From an uncultured Candidatus Melainabacteria bacterium (GTDB taxonomy: Bacteria > Cyanobacteriota > Vampirovibrionia > LMEP-6097), in assembly GCA_937927525.1 (NCBI GenBank), contig CALBDR010000180.1, positions 1 through 44,626 on the forward strand: DNA of 44,626 nt. The letters run 5' to 3'. The position numbers and the translations under genes are program-made. The notes below the pieces were generated by a model. It saw only the letters and a list, made by a program, of their open reading frames with translations, was not told where the DNA came from and ran no database searches. Positions 33,858 through 42,967 of this stretch are shown here, one piece after another. Position 1 is the first letter of the stretch; each line of letters opens with the position of its first letter.

Positions 33858-35072
33858 TTAACTTAAAAGGCTGATAGCCTTCTTTACTTCTGAGATTACG
33901 TAGCGTGTGTGCGCATAAGAAAGTCCACCTTGTAGGTAGCCTATATATGGTTCTCTTAGTGGACCGTCAGCTGAAAGCTCAATACTTGAACCTTCAATAA
34001 AAGCCCCAGCTGCCATGATAATTTGATCATCATAACCTGAGATTTCATCTGGGATCGGGCTAAACATCGAGTTTACTGGACTATTTTTCTGGACCAGTTC
34101 ACAGAACTTTATTAGTTTTTTTTCACTGTTAAATTTTATTGCTTGGATTATGTCATTTCTCTCAGCATCAAAAGCTGGAATAGTTTCTAAACCTTCATCT
34201 GATAAAACTTTTGCAGCGAGGCTCATACCTTTTAGTGCTTCATAGACTATGGATGGAGCAAGGAAAAATCCTTGAAACATTAGGCGGTTTTGATCAAAGC
34301 TACAGCCACCATGTGTTCCAATTCCAGGTGCGGTTAAAACTTCTGCTGCATTATCTACATATTCTTTTTTACCAGCGATATAAGCTCCTGCTGCTACAAT
34401 TCCCGCACCAGGGTTTTTGATTAATGAGCCAGCGATAAGATCTGCTCCGATATCAGTGGGTTCTAGTTTCTGAGTGAATTCACCATAACAATTGTCAACA
34501 AAGATCATGGCATTAGGAGCTTTGTCATGAATTAAGTCTATTTTTTCTTTCAAATAGTCCAAACCATAACTATCACGCCACTCATAACCACGTGAGCGCT
34601 GCAAGAAAGCCACTTTAGTTTCAGAGTCTAAATTATTCTCACCTTCAGCATAATTAATTGAGTATTTAGTTTTAAATTTTTTGAAGACGCTTTGTAAAGT
34701 ATCATAAGGTTTACCTGTGACAGCGACTAGTTTATCGCCTGTATTTAAATTTCCTAAAATGGCACAGCTAATAGCATGAGTTCCTGAAACTAATTGAAGC
34801 CTTACTATAGCAGCTTCAGTATTAAAGTAGTGAGCGTAAAGCTCATCTAGCTTATCTTTTCCTAGATCATCGTAACCATAGCCTGTTACCCACGAATAAT
34901 GTGCGTTTTGAATTCCGGCTTTTTGGAAGGCTTTCAGTACTTTTATCTGGTTATGGTATTTGTTTTCTCTAAATTTTCCCCAGGTACTTTGTAAAGCTTC
35001 TTCTGCTGATAAAATGGATGGGTCTATTTCAGGTATAGCATCTATTACGGTCATAAGAGCTGAGTTTAACAT
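33858..35072 (-). CDS. Methionine-gamma-lyase-family PLP enzyme ('aluminium resistance protein')
   Basis: A 404-residue PLP-dependent fold-type I protein of the YnbB/'Met_gamma_lyase' family. The key motifs are 'GYGYDDLGKDKLDELYAHYF', 'LQLVSGTHAISCAILGNL' (cofactor phosphate site), 'IFVDNCYGEF' (Asp on the PLP ring), and 'ADLIAGSLIKNPGAGI' with the probable Schiff-base Lys. A long 'LTAPGIGTHGGCSFDQNRLM' segment and 'EPYIGYLQGGLSYAHTRYVI' near the end are typical. The family name is historical, and the true substrate is not well defined. It is common in Cyanobacteria and Firmicutes. It diverges from the orphan gene at 35145. Confidence 0.92.
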   Translation of the reverse strand: MLNSALMTVIDAIPEIDPSILSAEEALQSTWGKFRENKYHNQIKVLKAFQKAGIQNAHYSWVTGYGYDDLGKDKLDELYAHYFNTEAAIVRLQLVSGTHAISCAILGNLNTGDKLVAVTGKPYDTLQSVFKKFKTKYSINYAEGENNLDSETKVAFLQRSRGYEWRDSYGLDYLKEKIDLIHDKAPNAMIFVDNCYGEFTQKLEPTDIGADLIAGSLIKNPGAGIVAAGAYIAGKKEYVDNAAEVLTAPGIGTHGGCSFDQNRLMFQGFFLAPSIVYEALKGMSLAAKVLSDEGLETIPAFDAERNDIIQAIKFNSEKKLIKFCELVQKNSPVNSMFSPIPDEISGYDDQIIMAAGAFIEGSSIELSADGPLREPYIGYLQGGLSYAHTRYVISEVKKAISLLS

Positions 35073-35107
35073 AGAAGTTTTTAAAAAGTGTATTTTAAAG
35101 TTAGCCC

Positions 35108-35139
35108 TTAAGAAGAACTTAACTAAAACTACAAATAAA
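35108..35139 (+). promoter_or_regulatory. TTAAC-repeat promoter element (site 7)
   Basis: TTAAGA (35108-35113), 5 nt, TTAACT (35119-35124), 9 nt, AATAAA (35134-35139) as -10. The ATG follows 5 bases later, as at site 1, implying either a leaderless message or use of the second ATG at 35169. Confidence 0.45.
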
Positions 35140-35144
35140 GTAAT

Positions 35145-36113
35145 ATGGGTAAAAAGTCAATTAAGACTATGTTTGAAAACTTAATTGAATTGGCTGAAAA
35201 GTCAGATTCCCAAGCTTTAGATGACAATTTTTATAAAAAAACAAGTCAATGCCCTTGTCCAGTTGAGCAAAAACCTGACGGTAAACTGCATTTAGGGATT
35301 TATGATCGAGACTATCAAGAGATTGTAAGTTTTTGGGAAGGGGTTACTGAAAGTAAGATCCTCAGTCAGGGCTTGATTATGGATTTAGAGTTTCTATTAG
35401 ATAAACTTGATGGCTCAGAGGATCAAATTATAGATTTAGTAAAAGTTAAAGAGGCAATCGCAATACTTCCAGAAAAGGTTTTAGAGAATATGCTAATAAT
35501 TAGACTTAATAAGTCATTATCTCTAAATTTGGATACTTATAAAAGACATCCATATTCTCCTTTTAAAAGGTCACTTGCTAGAAGTCACATTGAACAAATT
35601 CAAGATTTTGCTGAAATTTATGGTTTGGATTTGATGAAAGTAGATATAAATTCACGAGCTTATGAAAATTTCCCTGATCATCTAGATGAGATTTTCTTTA
35701 TTAATGAATCGAGAAAATATGCGATTGATCATAATGACCTCCTACCAGTAAAAGAGCTTATCCTCTCGGGTGAAAATGCTCAGGTATATGTTAATGGTGG
35801 CTTAATTAAAGAACCAACAAGCTTAAAAATTGCTATTCATAATAAAAATAATGAGTTGAATTTAGAATTTTTACCAGCTGGAAGCCGTTTAGAGTTCGAG
35901 ACCTTAGATGGTGATTATTTTTCTTTAGACAGCATTGATCTAGGTGCCGATATTACTTATACACCAAATAACTTTTCCATAAAAGCAAATCATGCAAATA
36001 TTGATATAAGTGGCAATATCAACGAGACATTTAAGCTAACCATGTATGACATGGGACCTCAAAGCAGGATTAATATATTTCGTAAAAAAACTAAAGAGAA
36101 AACAAGCTCTTAG
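35145..36113 (+). CDS. Orphan protein of unknown function
   Basis: A 322-residue soluble protein that I do not recognise. The N-terminal half is helical; it contains 'QCPCPVEQKPDGKLHLGIYD', with two closely spaced Cys, and 'LLDKLDGSEDQIIDLVKVKE'. The C-terminal third (about 200-310) is rich in short beta strands ('AQVYVNGGLIKEPTSLKIAI', 'GADITYTPNNFSIKANHANI') and looks like a small beta-sandwich. No signal peptide. There is no Shine-Dalgarno; the ATG at 35145 is just after a TTAAC-type promoter, and an ATG at 35169 (MFENLIEL) is a possible alternative. It converges with argF, with 3 bases between stops. Confidence 0.75.
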   Translation: MGKKSIKTMFENLIELAEKSDSQALDDNFYKKTSQCPCPVEQKPDGKLHLGIYDRDYQEIVSFWEGVTESKILSQGLIMDLEFLLDKLDGSEDQIIDLVKVKEAIAILPEKVLENMLIIRLNKSLSLNLDTYKRHPYSPFKRSLARSHIEQIQDFAEIYGLDLMKVDINSRAYENFPDHLDEIFFINESRKYAIDHNDLLPVKELILSGENAQVYVNGGLIKEPTSLKIAIHNKNNELNLEFLPAGSRLEFETLDGDYFSLDSIDLGADITYTPNNFSIKANHANIDISGNINETFKLTMYDMGPQSRINIFRKKTKEKTSS

Positions 36114-36116
36114 GTT

Positions 36117-37016
36117 TTATACACCAAGTAAGTGAAGCATAACAGCTTTTTGAGTGTGAAGTCTATTTTCTGCTTGTCTTAAAATTGTGGTTTCATGATC
36201 TTTAAGAGCTTCAGCTGTAATCTCTTCACCTCTATGAGCTGGAAGACAATGAAGAACAATAGCAGACTCTTTAGCAAATTCTTCTAGAAGACTAGTGTTC
36301 ACTTGGTAACCTGAGAATATTTGCTTACGCTCCTGAGCTTCTTTTTCCTGTCCCATACTGGACCAAACATCCGTATATATTACATCTGCTCCTTCAGCAG
36401 CAGTTCCAACACCGTGACAAACGTGAGTAAACTCAGATTCAAATTCTTTTCCAGGTTCAAAATTTAATGGACAAGCTACTGAGATGTTAATCCCAAGCTT
36501 CGTGCAAGCAAGCATTAAGCTTCTGACAGTGTTATTACCATCACCGATATAAGCTATTTTTAAACCTTCAAATGAACCATAGTGCTCTTTAATCGTTAAT
36601 AAATCTGCAAGAGTTTGACAAGGGTGTTCTAAATCTGTAAGTCCATTAATAACCGGAATGCCACTATGTGAAGCAAATTCTTCAACAACATCATGACCAA
36701 AAGTTCTAATCATTACCATATCTAAATACTGAGACATTACTCTAGAGACATCTTGGCGAGTTTCTCTACCACCCATCATGATTTCTTGAGCACTTAAAAC
36801 TATAGGGAATGCACCTAACTGTCTAATACCTACTTCAAAACTAATTCTAGTTCTTAAGCTAGGCTTTTCAAAGATCATTCCGATAGACTTACCTTTAAGA
36901 AGAGTACTTTGGTCAACGCCATTCTTAATATCTGCTTTTAGCTGTGAAGATCTCTCTAATAAATTTTCTAATTCCTCTTTACTGATATCGTTAATACTTA
37001 GATAATTTTTAGGCAT
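36117..37016 (-). CDS. argF: Ornithine carbamoyltransferase
   Basis: Transfers the carbamoyl group to ornithine, giving citrulline in arginine synthesis. 299 residues. The carbamoyl-phosphate site 'EKPSLRTRISFEVGIRQLG' is followed by 'TFGHDVVEEFA', 'LTDLEHPCQTLADLLTI' (HPCQ), and the ornithine-site 'VLHCLPAHRGEEIT' (HCLP). These distinguish OTCase from aspartate carbamoyltransferase. A TATAAT sits seven bases upstream of the ATG, so the message may be leaderless. Upstream is a short orphan gene on the same strand. Confidence 0.96.
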   Translation of the reverse strand: MPKNYLSINDISKEELENLLERSSQLKADIKNGVDQSTLLKGKSIGMIFEKPSLRTRISFEVGIRQLGAFPIVLSAQEIMMGGRETRQDVSRVMSQYLDMVMIRTFGHDVVEEFASHSGIPVINGLTDLEHPCQTLADLLTIKEHYGSFEGLKIAYIGDGNNTVRSLMLACTKLGINISVACPLNFEPGKEFESEFTHVCHGVGTAAEGADVIYTDVWSSMGQEKEAQERKQIFSGYQVNTSLLEEFAKESAIVLHCLPAHRGEEITAEALKDHETTILRQAENRLHTQKAVMLHLLGV

Positions 37017-37023
37017 GTTGATA

Positions 37024-37029
37024 ATTATA
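37024..37029 (-). promoter_or_regulatory. argF -10 box, leaderless arrangement
   Basis: A perfect TATAAT read on the minus strand ends seven bases before the argF ATG, so transcription would begin at or next to the start codon. There is no Shine-Dalgarno. The -35 is unclear. Confidence 0.45.
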
Positions 37030-37056
37030 TAACAATATTTTATTCTTAAAATTAAA

Positions 37057-37368
37057 TTAACTAGTTTCCGTTACACTTGTTATATTTGCCCAAGTATCTT
37101 GTCTGAATTGATTGAGGTCAACTAAACTATTATATCTATTCATTTGTTGATCACTAAAATTGCTTGTGTCTAATTCCTGCAGATGAACACCTCTATTAGA
37201 AAGTCTTGTTTCCACCCTATCACCAAACCTCGTTGCAAAAGTAGTTCCGTAATGTGCATCTATATTCTGAAGTCTATTAAGTCTTCCAACTGGATTAAAC
37301 CTTCTCATTCCAGGAGGGTTCATTCCTTTTGATTCTCTATTAAATATATTTAAATTACCAAAACTCAT
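37057..37368 (-). CDS. Small basic protein of unknown function
   Basis: A 103-residue polar protein with no signal peptide or membrane segment. Arg/Asn-rich N-terminal half ('FNPVGRLNRLQNIDAHYGTT', 'FATRFGDRVETRLSNRG'), helical C-terminal half. A good AGGGAG ribosome-binding site precedes the ATG by 7 bases, better than most genes here, so it is probably real. It lies between the giant EF-hand gene and argF on the same strand. I do not recognise it. It could be a partner of the EF-hand protein, but nothing shows that. Confidence 0.6.
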   Translation of the reverse strand: MSFGNLNIFNRESKGMNPPGMRRFNPVGRLNRLQNIDAHYGTTFATRFGDRVETRLSNRGVHLQELDTSNFSDQQMNRYNSLVDLNQFRQDTWANITSVTETS

Positions 37369-37476
37369 AACTATTCTCCCTTATTTCTCTCTTTATCTTT
37401 CACTAATACAAAGGGAAGTTTTGCTATTTTTTGATATGAAATTAGCTTGAAAACGTTTCTATGAAAGGATTGCATA

Positions 37477-40400
37477 TTACGGGTTGTTGTTTAAAATGTT
37501 TTTTATCCTATTATTTTCTTCAACCATTTTTTCTAACATTTCAACGTAAATATCGAGGTCATTTACATCATAACTTCCGGCTTTATTATTATCGATGCTG
37601 ATAAAGTTATGATCGTCATTTAAATTAAGTTCTAAACCATTACTCAGTATGAAAGATTTAAATGTATTTTTTTCAGAGCTTGTCATTCCATCGTCTACCC
37701 TAAAGAACTTTAGAAGAGTATCATCATTAATTGAATCTTGACCGGTTATTTTTTCTAAATGACTTTTTAGTTTTTGATTAGCGTGTTTTAATTGCTCTTC
37801 ATCTGAAAATAATGTTTTGAAATCTTTTCTATTCGTTTCTTTGACATCATCATAGAGTGATTGATAGATTGATTTTTCATCCATTGGGTTTGATCCACCT
37901 AGGTCATCAAAACTTTGATTATTATTAAGATCATAATAGGATTTATTTTGGACTTGATTGTTGAGTAATTGACTTAGCTTCTCTAATTCTTGATCATCAA
38001 GCTTATCATCTCCATTACTATCAAATTTATCAAATGCTAGAGCTTTCTTTTGTACATCTGTCATTGCTTGATAATTAGCTGTGCTTTCACTATCAAGATC
38101 TGTTAAGAGTAACTGATATGCTACTTTATCGGCGCTGGTGAATACTCCATCTCCATTTAAATCATAGCTATTATTGCTTATATTGCCTGCAACTATATCT
38201 CTTAGTCGAAGCATTTCTGTATGGTTTAAAGTAGGATTGTTATTACTTCGCAATTTAATAAACGCTAGTCCTTTTTTCTGTTCATTACTAAGATTTGTAA
38301 ATTCATTTACTTTGTTTGTAGTATGCGTTGTTAAAAGGTTTTCATATATTAATTCCTCCTCAGCGCTAACAGTAAAGTCTCCATCTAAGTCTAATTGAAT
38401 ATTGTTTGAATAAGAATTATTATTCGAGAACTTACGTAACTCTTCAAGCTCTGCTGCACTTAGCTCTCCATCAAGATTTAGGTCAAATTTCTTTTGAGCA
38501 GCATGCTCTTTTCCTTGAGCTGACATATCAGCAAACTCTGATGATTTATCATTCATGATTGTTGTATTTAAGTTTGCATAAACATTTTTTTCGCTATTGT
38601 CGACTACTCCGTCCATATCTAAGTCATACTTTGCATCAAAGTTCCCAGAGTTAACCATTTGGTTAAGAAGCTTTGCTTCATTTCTATCAATAACCCCATT
38701 ACCATTTAGATCGATTTTCATTTCAGCAATATCATCTTGAGTATTAGCATTGTAAAAGCTTTGGAATGATGCTTTTACAGTGTTATAGAGATCGGTTATA
38801 GCTGTTTCTTCTGCTAATGATATGTGTCTTGTACCATCGAGGTCGACACTTCTATTTGATTTATTCGTAATATTATTATTTGTAAAATAATTCTGTCTTT
38901 TTTCGAGTTTTGCGAATTCATCCATGTCTATAATGCCGTTACCATTTGTATCATAGAAATTTAAGGCAAGTTGATCATAGCCAGCTGTTCCAGTTTCATT
39001 TTCGACATGTTGATAATAGGCATCTCTGAATTTAATAAAGTAGGATATTTCATTACCATCTACACTTTGGTCAAAGTCAAGATCATATTTCTTTTGACCA
39101 ATATTATTTGCAACTAATTGATTATTTATGATTTGATCTAAAACGATCAAATCTCTTTTGCTAAGACGTTCTCTATCGCCAAATATTTGATTGGGGTTAT
39201 TTAAGTTCGTATTTTCAACATTAAATATTTCAGCAATGTATTTAGTATAGTGAGTATCACGATCAGCCTGAGTCATAGCTGCAACAGCAGCACTTTTTTG
39301 TGCTTTTTCTTGGTTAATAAAGTTCTCATAAGCTAACTTTTCATCACTAGATAACTTGTCTGTGATTTGATCCAAGTCAACTAATCTTTCAGTGGTAAAG
39401 CTATTATTTAATTCTTTTAGTTCATCATAGCTCATTTGTCCATCTTTATCTTCATCGTAGCTGTTTAGAATAGTTTGATTTAATTGAGCCTTGTTAACTT
39501 TAGTATTATTGACATGTATAAAGTTATTATTATCAAAGTCATTTGCTAATTGATTTTCATGAGATTCGATTTGATCATTTATTTTTTTCTGTTCTGAAAG
39601 TTCTAAAATCTTGAGTACCTCTATTTCTTCATTTGAGACCTGTCCATCATTGTTTATATCTAATTTAGGGTTATATACATTTCTTGATTCAAATGCATTT
39701 ATGTTTCTTTTTAAACCATCTACCTCATCTTGAGTAAGGTTTTGATTATCTTTAGCGTAAATTTCTTTTGCTAATTGATATGCAGCGGTATTACTCGGAT
39801 CATCATAGATTTTTATGTTTTGGAAAATAGCTGTCGACATCAAGTTGTCAGCTGGTGTATTAAGGTTTGTTTGTTCATCATCATCATGCATGAAAGTTAG
39901 ATAATTTGTATTTTGACCAGCTAGAGAATTACCGATTTGTAGTTTGTATTTTTTATATTCTCCTACATCTTGATTGTCATAATTATTACCAACTGAAAGG
40001 AAATTGCTTAAACCGGTTTGAGTTCCACCGACGAAGTAGTTATTGGTACCTGTGGTGTAGGTATTATCAGTGTCAAAGCCAATAGCGTGTATTTCAGCTA
40101 TTCTATCTGCTTTAAATTCAAATTCAATGACTGTATTGGATTTGATATTATAATTGAAATTCATTTTTTTCCAAGTATTGCCAGTAATTTTTACTCCATT
40201 ACCTTCTGGAAGGACACTTATATCTGACTGATAAGGGTTTGCACCATCTTGTCCTGAATGGTAAGAGCTAAAGCTTGCATTAGTAAAATCAATTTCTTGA
40301 TAATTTGGTGAGCTAACGCTTAATACTGGACCGACAATATCATCAATCATAGAGTTATAAGCTGCTATTTCATCAGGTCCTAGCTCTTTACTTCCATCGA

Positions 40401-42915
40401 TATCACTTATTTTTTTCAATCTTCTTTCTAGATCTAGATTCAACTCATCTATTCTTTCTTTTTCAGTAGGGATATTAGGATTTAGTAACGCTATGTCATT
40501 TTTATTTTTTTGAATTTCTTGTAGATTATTTTTTATTATTAATAAGTCATTTCGCATTTCCTCTTCTAGTTCATAGATCTTAATTTGTTCATCTTGAATA
40601 TTAGGATTGAGTGCCGCTATTTTTGCTTGAGTATTCGTTATACCAAGTTCATCTTTTATAAGATTTTTCTGTTCTGTAATCCTTTTTGAACTGAATGAGT
40701 TTTGAAGATTTGTTTCTATTGTGTTTTTTAATTGCTGAAATTCATTGAGCTCAGAATTTGTTAAAAATAGGTTTCCATCAATATCGTACTCTTTATTGAA
40801 AGCCATGTTCCCATTTTGATTTGCATCTATTAAATCTTCTAACTTTCTTAACTCTGAAACACTTATATTTCCATCATCATTTTTATCAACTTTTTTAAAT
40901 ACGTCTTGGCTCAGGTTACCATTATAATTATTTTCAAATTCTTGAATGAAGGCATTAAACTTACTTTCTAAGACTGGTACATCGTTAGCTACTAAGAGGT
41001 CATGGTTTAGGTCCAGCTTTAAATTGTTTGTCGCTGATTCATAGCGCTCTATGAAATCATCGATTTCTTCAGGGGTTTTTCCATGACTATTAGCTCCTGT
41101 TTTAAGATCGTTATAAACATTCCAACTCATATTTAAAGTATTGATACTGTTATGGAATGTTTCTATAAAATCTACTTTTTCATCACTACTTAAAGTGGAA
41201 TTATTATCTTTATCGAACTGTTTTTTAACTGTTGTATTAGTTTGTGCTATCCTCGCAGCATATAGATTTGCATATGTATCTTGAATTAGTTTCTTCTCAG
41301 CGAGTGTAGATTCACCATCCATATCTAAATCGTAATTGTTGTTGTTATTGACAAACTCTTTAAAATCTTCCATCTCTTTAGAGCTGAGTTGACCATCTTC
41401 ATTGAGATCAAATATTTTTGTTATTTCATCGGTTGAATTTTTATTAGCAAACTCTGTTTGTCTATTATTCATATATTTGTCTTTTAAGTCTACAAAGACT
41501 TGGACTTCGTCATCTGTTAACTTGGAATCGTTATTTAAGTCTAATCTTTTATCATAAGAGTTTTTGTTTAATGCTTTTTTCATTTCATTAAATAGCTCTA
41601 CGTTAAAAGGTTCTCGAGTTAAGTTTTGTTTTTGTTGGGTTGTTAAATTATTATTATTCGCTACAGATTCATTATGGAATTTATTGAAAATATCAAATGT
41701 TTCTTGAGCAATGATCTCTTTAGCTTCGTCATCGGTATTTACGTTGTATTTGAGTTTTGTATCTGTAATTTTTTGCGCTAAGTCATTGTCTTTCTTCGTG
41801 TATATATAATTTAAAGCATCTTCTAAATAAGTTTTTTCGGTACTGTCTACTTCAAAATCACCATTCAAATCATATTTTAAAGCATAGTCACCCTTTTCAA
41901 TCGCGTCACTTAGAGTTTGAACATTTTTTACTGTTAGGTCTTTATCTTTATCTGTTTTAATAATGTCAATGATATATAAATAGGTGGCTTCAAGATTTGA
42001 TACTCCTTCATTGATTTCTATATCTTGAACTTTTTTATTAAAAGCTTCTAAATTTTTTACCTTAAGATCCTCCAATGCTTCTTTATAGATTGTTTTCTCG
42101 GTATCGCTAATTTTCAGATCACCATCTAAGTCGTGGTCATTATCAAGAGTAGAATATATAACACTGTTATGAAGATTGATTTGTTGAGATAGAGTTAATT
42201 CTGTTTCGATTTCTCCATTAGGATTTTTAGATGCAAATTTACTTCTAGCTATAATATATTTTGCTTGGTCTTCAGCTGTGACAGGAATACCGTTATTATT
42301 GACATAGTCACTTAAATTAAGTACAGGATCATTAACTAAATCTTGAACTTGGTCGTTATATTTCGTTAGTTTAGAATTTTCAATATTAGATAGTGCTTGA
42401 ACGTAAAGTGTAACTTCGTTATTCAGAACAGCTAAATCTCCATCAAGATCCATGTTCTTTGTATAGTCTGAATAAATAACTGTTGATTGCATAGATGCTA
42501 GTTCGTCATCATCAATTTCTCCATCATTATCTTCATCAAATTGTATTTGTGCATATGATATTTGATCTTGTTGAGATAGGTTATTAAATTTAGAGTTAAC
42601 TAAGGAATTGATTTCACCGATACCATGCGTAAATAGTTCTATTTCAAATTGAGAAATGTTTTGATCGTTATCAACATCATATCGAGAGTGTAAATTACCA
42701 GAACCGATATCCTTTATGAGAAGATCTGCTTCGTTTTTATTGATTTTTCCATCATTGTCGATATCAATAATTTCAACAGCTTTGTCAATTTCTTGAGCGC
42801 TATAAGTTATACTAAGATCTGCGTTGACGAGATCCTGTATTTTTTGCTCTAGAGCGCTATTGGAGATTTTCATTTGATCCTTAACAGAATCAAAATTTTG
42901 TATTTCCTCACTCAT
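37477..42915 (-). CDS. Giant EF-hand-repeat protein with an inserted carbohydrate-binding-like module
   Basis: 1812 residues without a signal peptide or membrane helix. About 25 EF-hand-like loops occur along the chain. Examples are 'DIDNDGKINKNE', 'DEDNDGEIDDDE', 'DKNDDGNISVSE', 'DINNDGQVSNEE', 'DTNGNGIIDMDE', 'DLNGNGVIDRNE', 'DLDMDGVVDNSE' and 'DLNLDGELSAAE'. Many come in pairs, roughly every 60-70 residues. Some loops lack key Asp residues. Between residues about 760 and 840 lies a coiled coil with an internal duplicate ('ALNPNIQDEQIKIYELEEE', 'LLNPNIPTEKERIDELNLD'). Residues about 868-1040 are a beta-rich module ('WKKMNFNYNIKSNTVIEFEF', 'AEIHAIGFDTDN') resembling a carbohydrate-binding-type module I recall from large cyanobacterial proteins. 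It is probably calcium-binding and possibly exported (inference). Confidence 0.85.
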   Translation of the reverse strand: MSEEIQNFDSVKDQMKISNSALEQKIQDLVNADLSITYSAQEIDKAVEIIDIDNDGKINKNEADLLIKDIGSGNLHSRYDVDNDQNISQFEIELFTHGIGEINSLVNSKFNNLSQQDQISYAQIQFDEDNDGEIDDDELASMQSTVIYSDYTKNMDLDGDLAVLNNEVTLYVQALSNIENSKLTKYNDQVQDLVNDPVLNLSDYVNNNGIPVTAEDQAKYIIARSKFASKNPNGEIETELTLSQQINLHNSVIYSTLDNDHDLDGDLKISDTEKTIYKEALEDLKVKNLEAFNKKVQDIEINEGVSNLEATYLYIIDIIKTDKDKDLTVKNVQTLSDAIEKGDYALKYDLNGDFEVDSTEKTYLEDALNYIYTKKDNDLAQKITDTKLKYNVNTDDEAKEIIAQETFDIFNKFHNESVANNNNLTTQQKQNLTREPFNVELFNEMKKALNKNSYDKRLDLNNDSKLTDDEVQVFVDLKDKYMNNRQTEFANKNSTDEITKIFDLNEDGQLSSKEMEDFKEFVNNNNNYDLDMDGESTLAEKKLIQDTYANLYAARIAQTNTTVKKQFDKDNNSTLSSDEKVDFIETFHNSINTLNMSWNVYNDLKTGANSHGKTPEEIDDFIERYESATNNLKLDLNHDLLVANDVPVLESKFNAFIQEFENNYNGNLSQDVFKKVDKNDDGNISVSELRKLEDLIDANQNGNMAFNKEYDIDGNLFLTNSELNEFQQLKNTIETNLQNSFSSKRITEQKNLIKDELGITNTQAKIAALNPNIQDEQIKIYELEEEMRNDLLIIKNNLQEIQKNKNDIALLNPNIPTEKERIDELNLDLERRLKKISDIDGSKELGPDEIAAYNSMIDDIVGPVLSVSSPNYQEIDFTNASFSSYHSGQDGANPYQSDISVLPEGNGVKITGNTWKKMNFNYNIKSNTVIEFEFKADRIAEIHAIGFDTDNTYTTGTNNYFVGGTQTGLSNFLSVGNNYDNQDVGEYKKYKLQIGNSLAGQNTNYLTFMHDDDEQTNLNTPADNLMSTAIFQNIKIYDDPSNTAAYQLAKEIYAKDNQNLTQDEVDGLKRNINAFESRNVYNPKLDINNDGQVSNEEIEVLKILELSEQKKINDQIESHENQLANDFDNNNFIHVNNTKVNKAQLNQTILNSYDEDKDGQMSYDELKELNNSFTTERLVDLDQITDKLSSDEKLAYENFINQEKAQKSAAVAAMTQADRDTHYTKYIAEIFNVENTNLNNPNQIFGDRERLSKRDLIVLDQIINNQLVANNIGQKKYDLDFDQSVDGNEISYFIKFRDAYYQHVENETGTAGYDQLALNFYDTNGNGIIDMDEFAKLEKRQNYFTNNNITNKSNRSVDLDGTRHISLAEETAITDLYNTVKASFQSFYNANTQDDIAEMKIDLNGNGVIDRNEAKLLNQMVNSGNFDAKYDLDMDGVVDNSEKNVYANLNTTIMNDKSSEFADMSAQGKEHAAQKKFDLNLDGELSAAELEELRKFSNNNSYSNNIQLDLDGDFTVSAEEELIYENLLTTHTTNKVNEFTNLSNEQKKGLAFIKLRSNNNPTLNHTEMLRLRDIVAGNISNNSYDLNGDGVFTSADKVAYQLLLTDLDSESTANYQAMTDVQKKALAFDKFDSNGDDKLDDQELEKLSQLLNNQVQNKSYYDLNNNQSFDDLGGSNPMDEKSIYQSLYDDVKETNRKDFKTLFSDEEQLKHANQKLKSHLEKITGQDSINDDTLLKFFRVDDGMTSSEKNTFKSFILSNGLELNLNDDHNFISIDNNKAGSYDVNDLDIYVEMLEKMVEENNRIKNILNNNP

Positions 42916-42935
42916 TTTTATACCACTCTACATTA

Positions 42936-42967
42936 ATTATTGGGTATTTACTTTAAGCTAGAGTTAA
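42936..42967 (-). promoter_or_regulatory. TTAAC-repeat promoter element (site 8)
   Basis: Minus strand: TTAACT (42967-42962), 5 nt, TTAAAG (42956-42951), 9 nt, AATAAT (42941-42936) as -10, about 20 nt from the giant EF-hand gene's ATG. It overlaps the end of serS, so the first repeat partly coincides with the serS stop. Confidence 0.55.

Noticed and set aside
37369..37476. CAAGCTAATTT before the 103-residue gene as a TTAAC-repeat site
   Set aside because: It resembles site 3 but lacks both TTAA cores; too degenerate to claim.
37477..42915. Plus-strand frames inside the giant EF-hand gene (38174, 40018)
   Set aside because: Antisense of Asp/Asn-rich repeats, with no ribosome-binding site or promoter.
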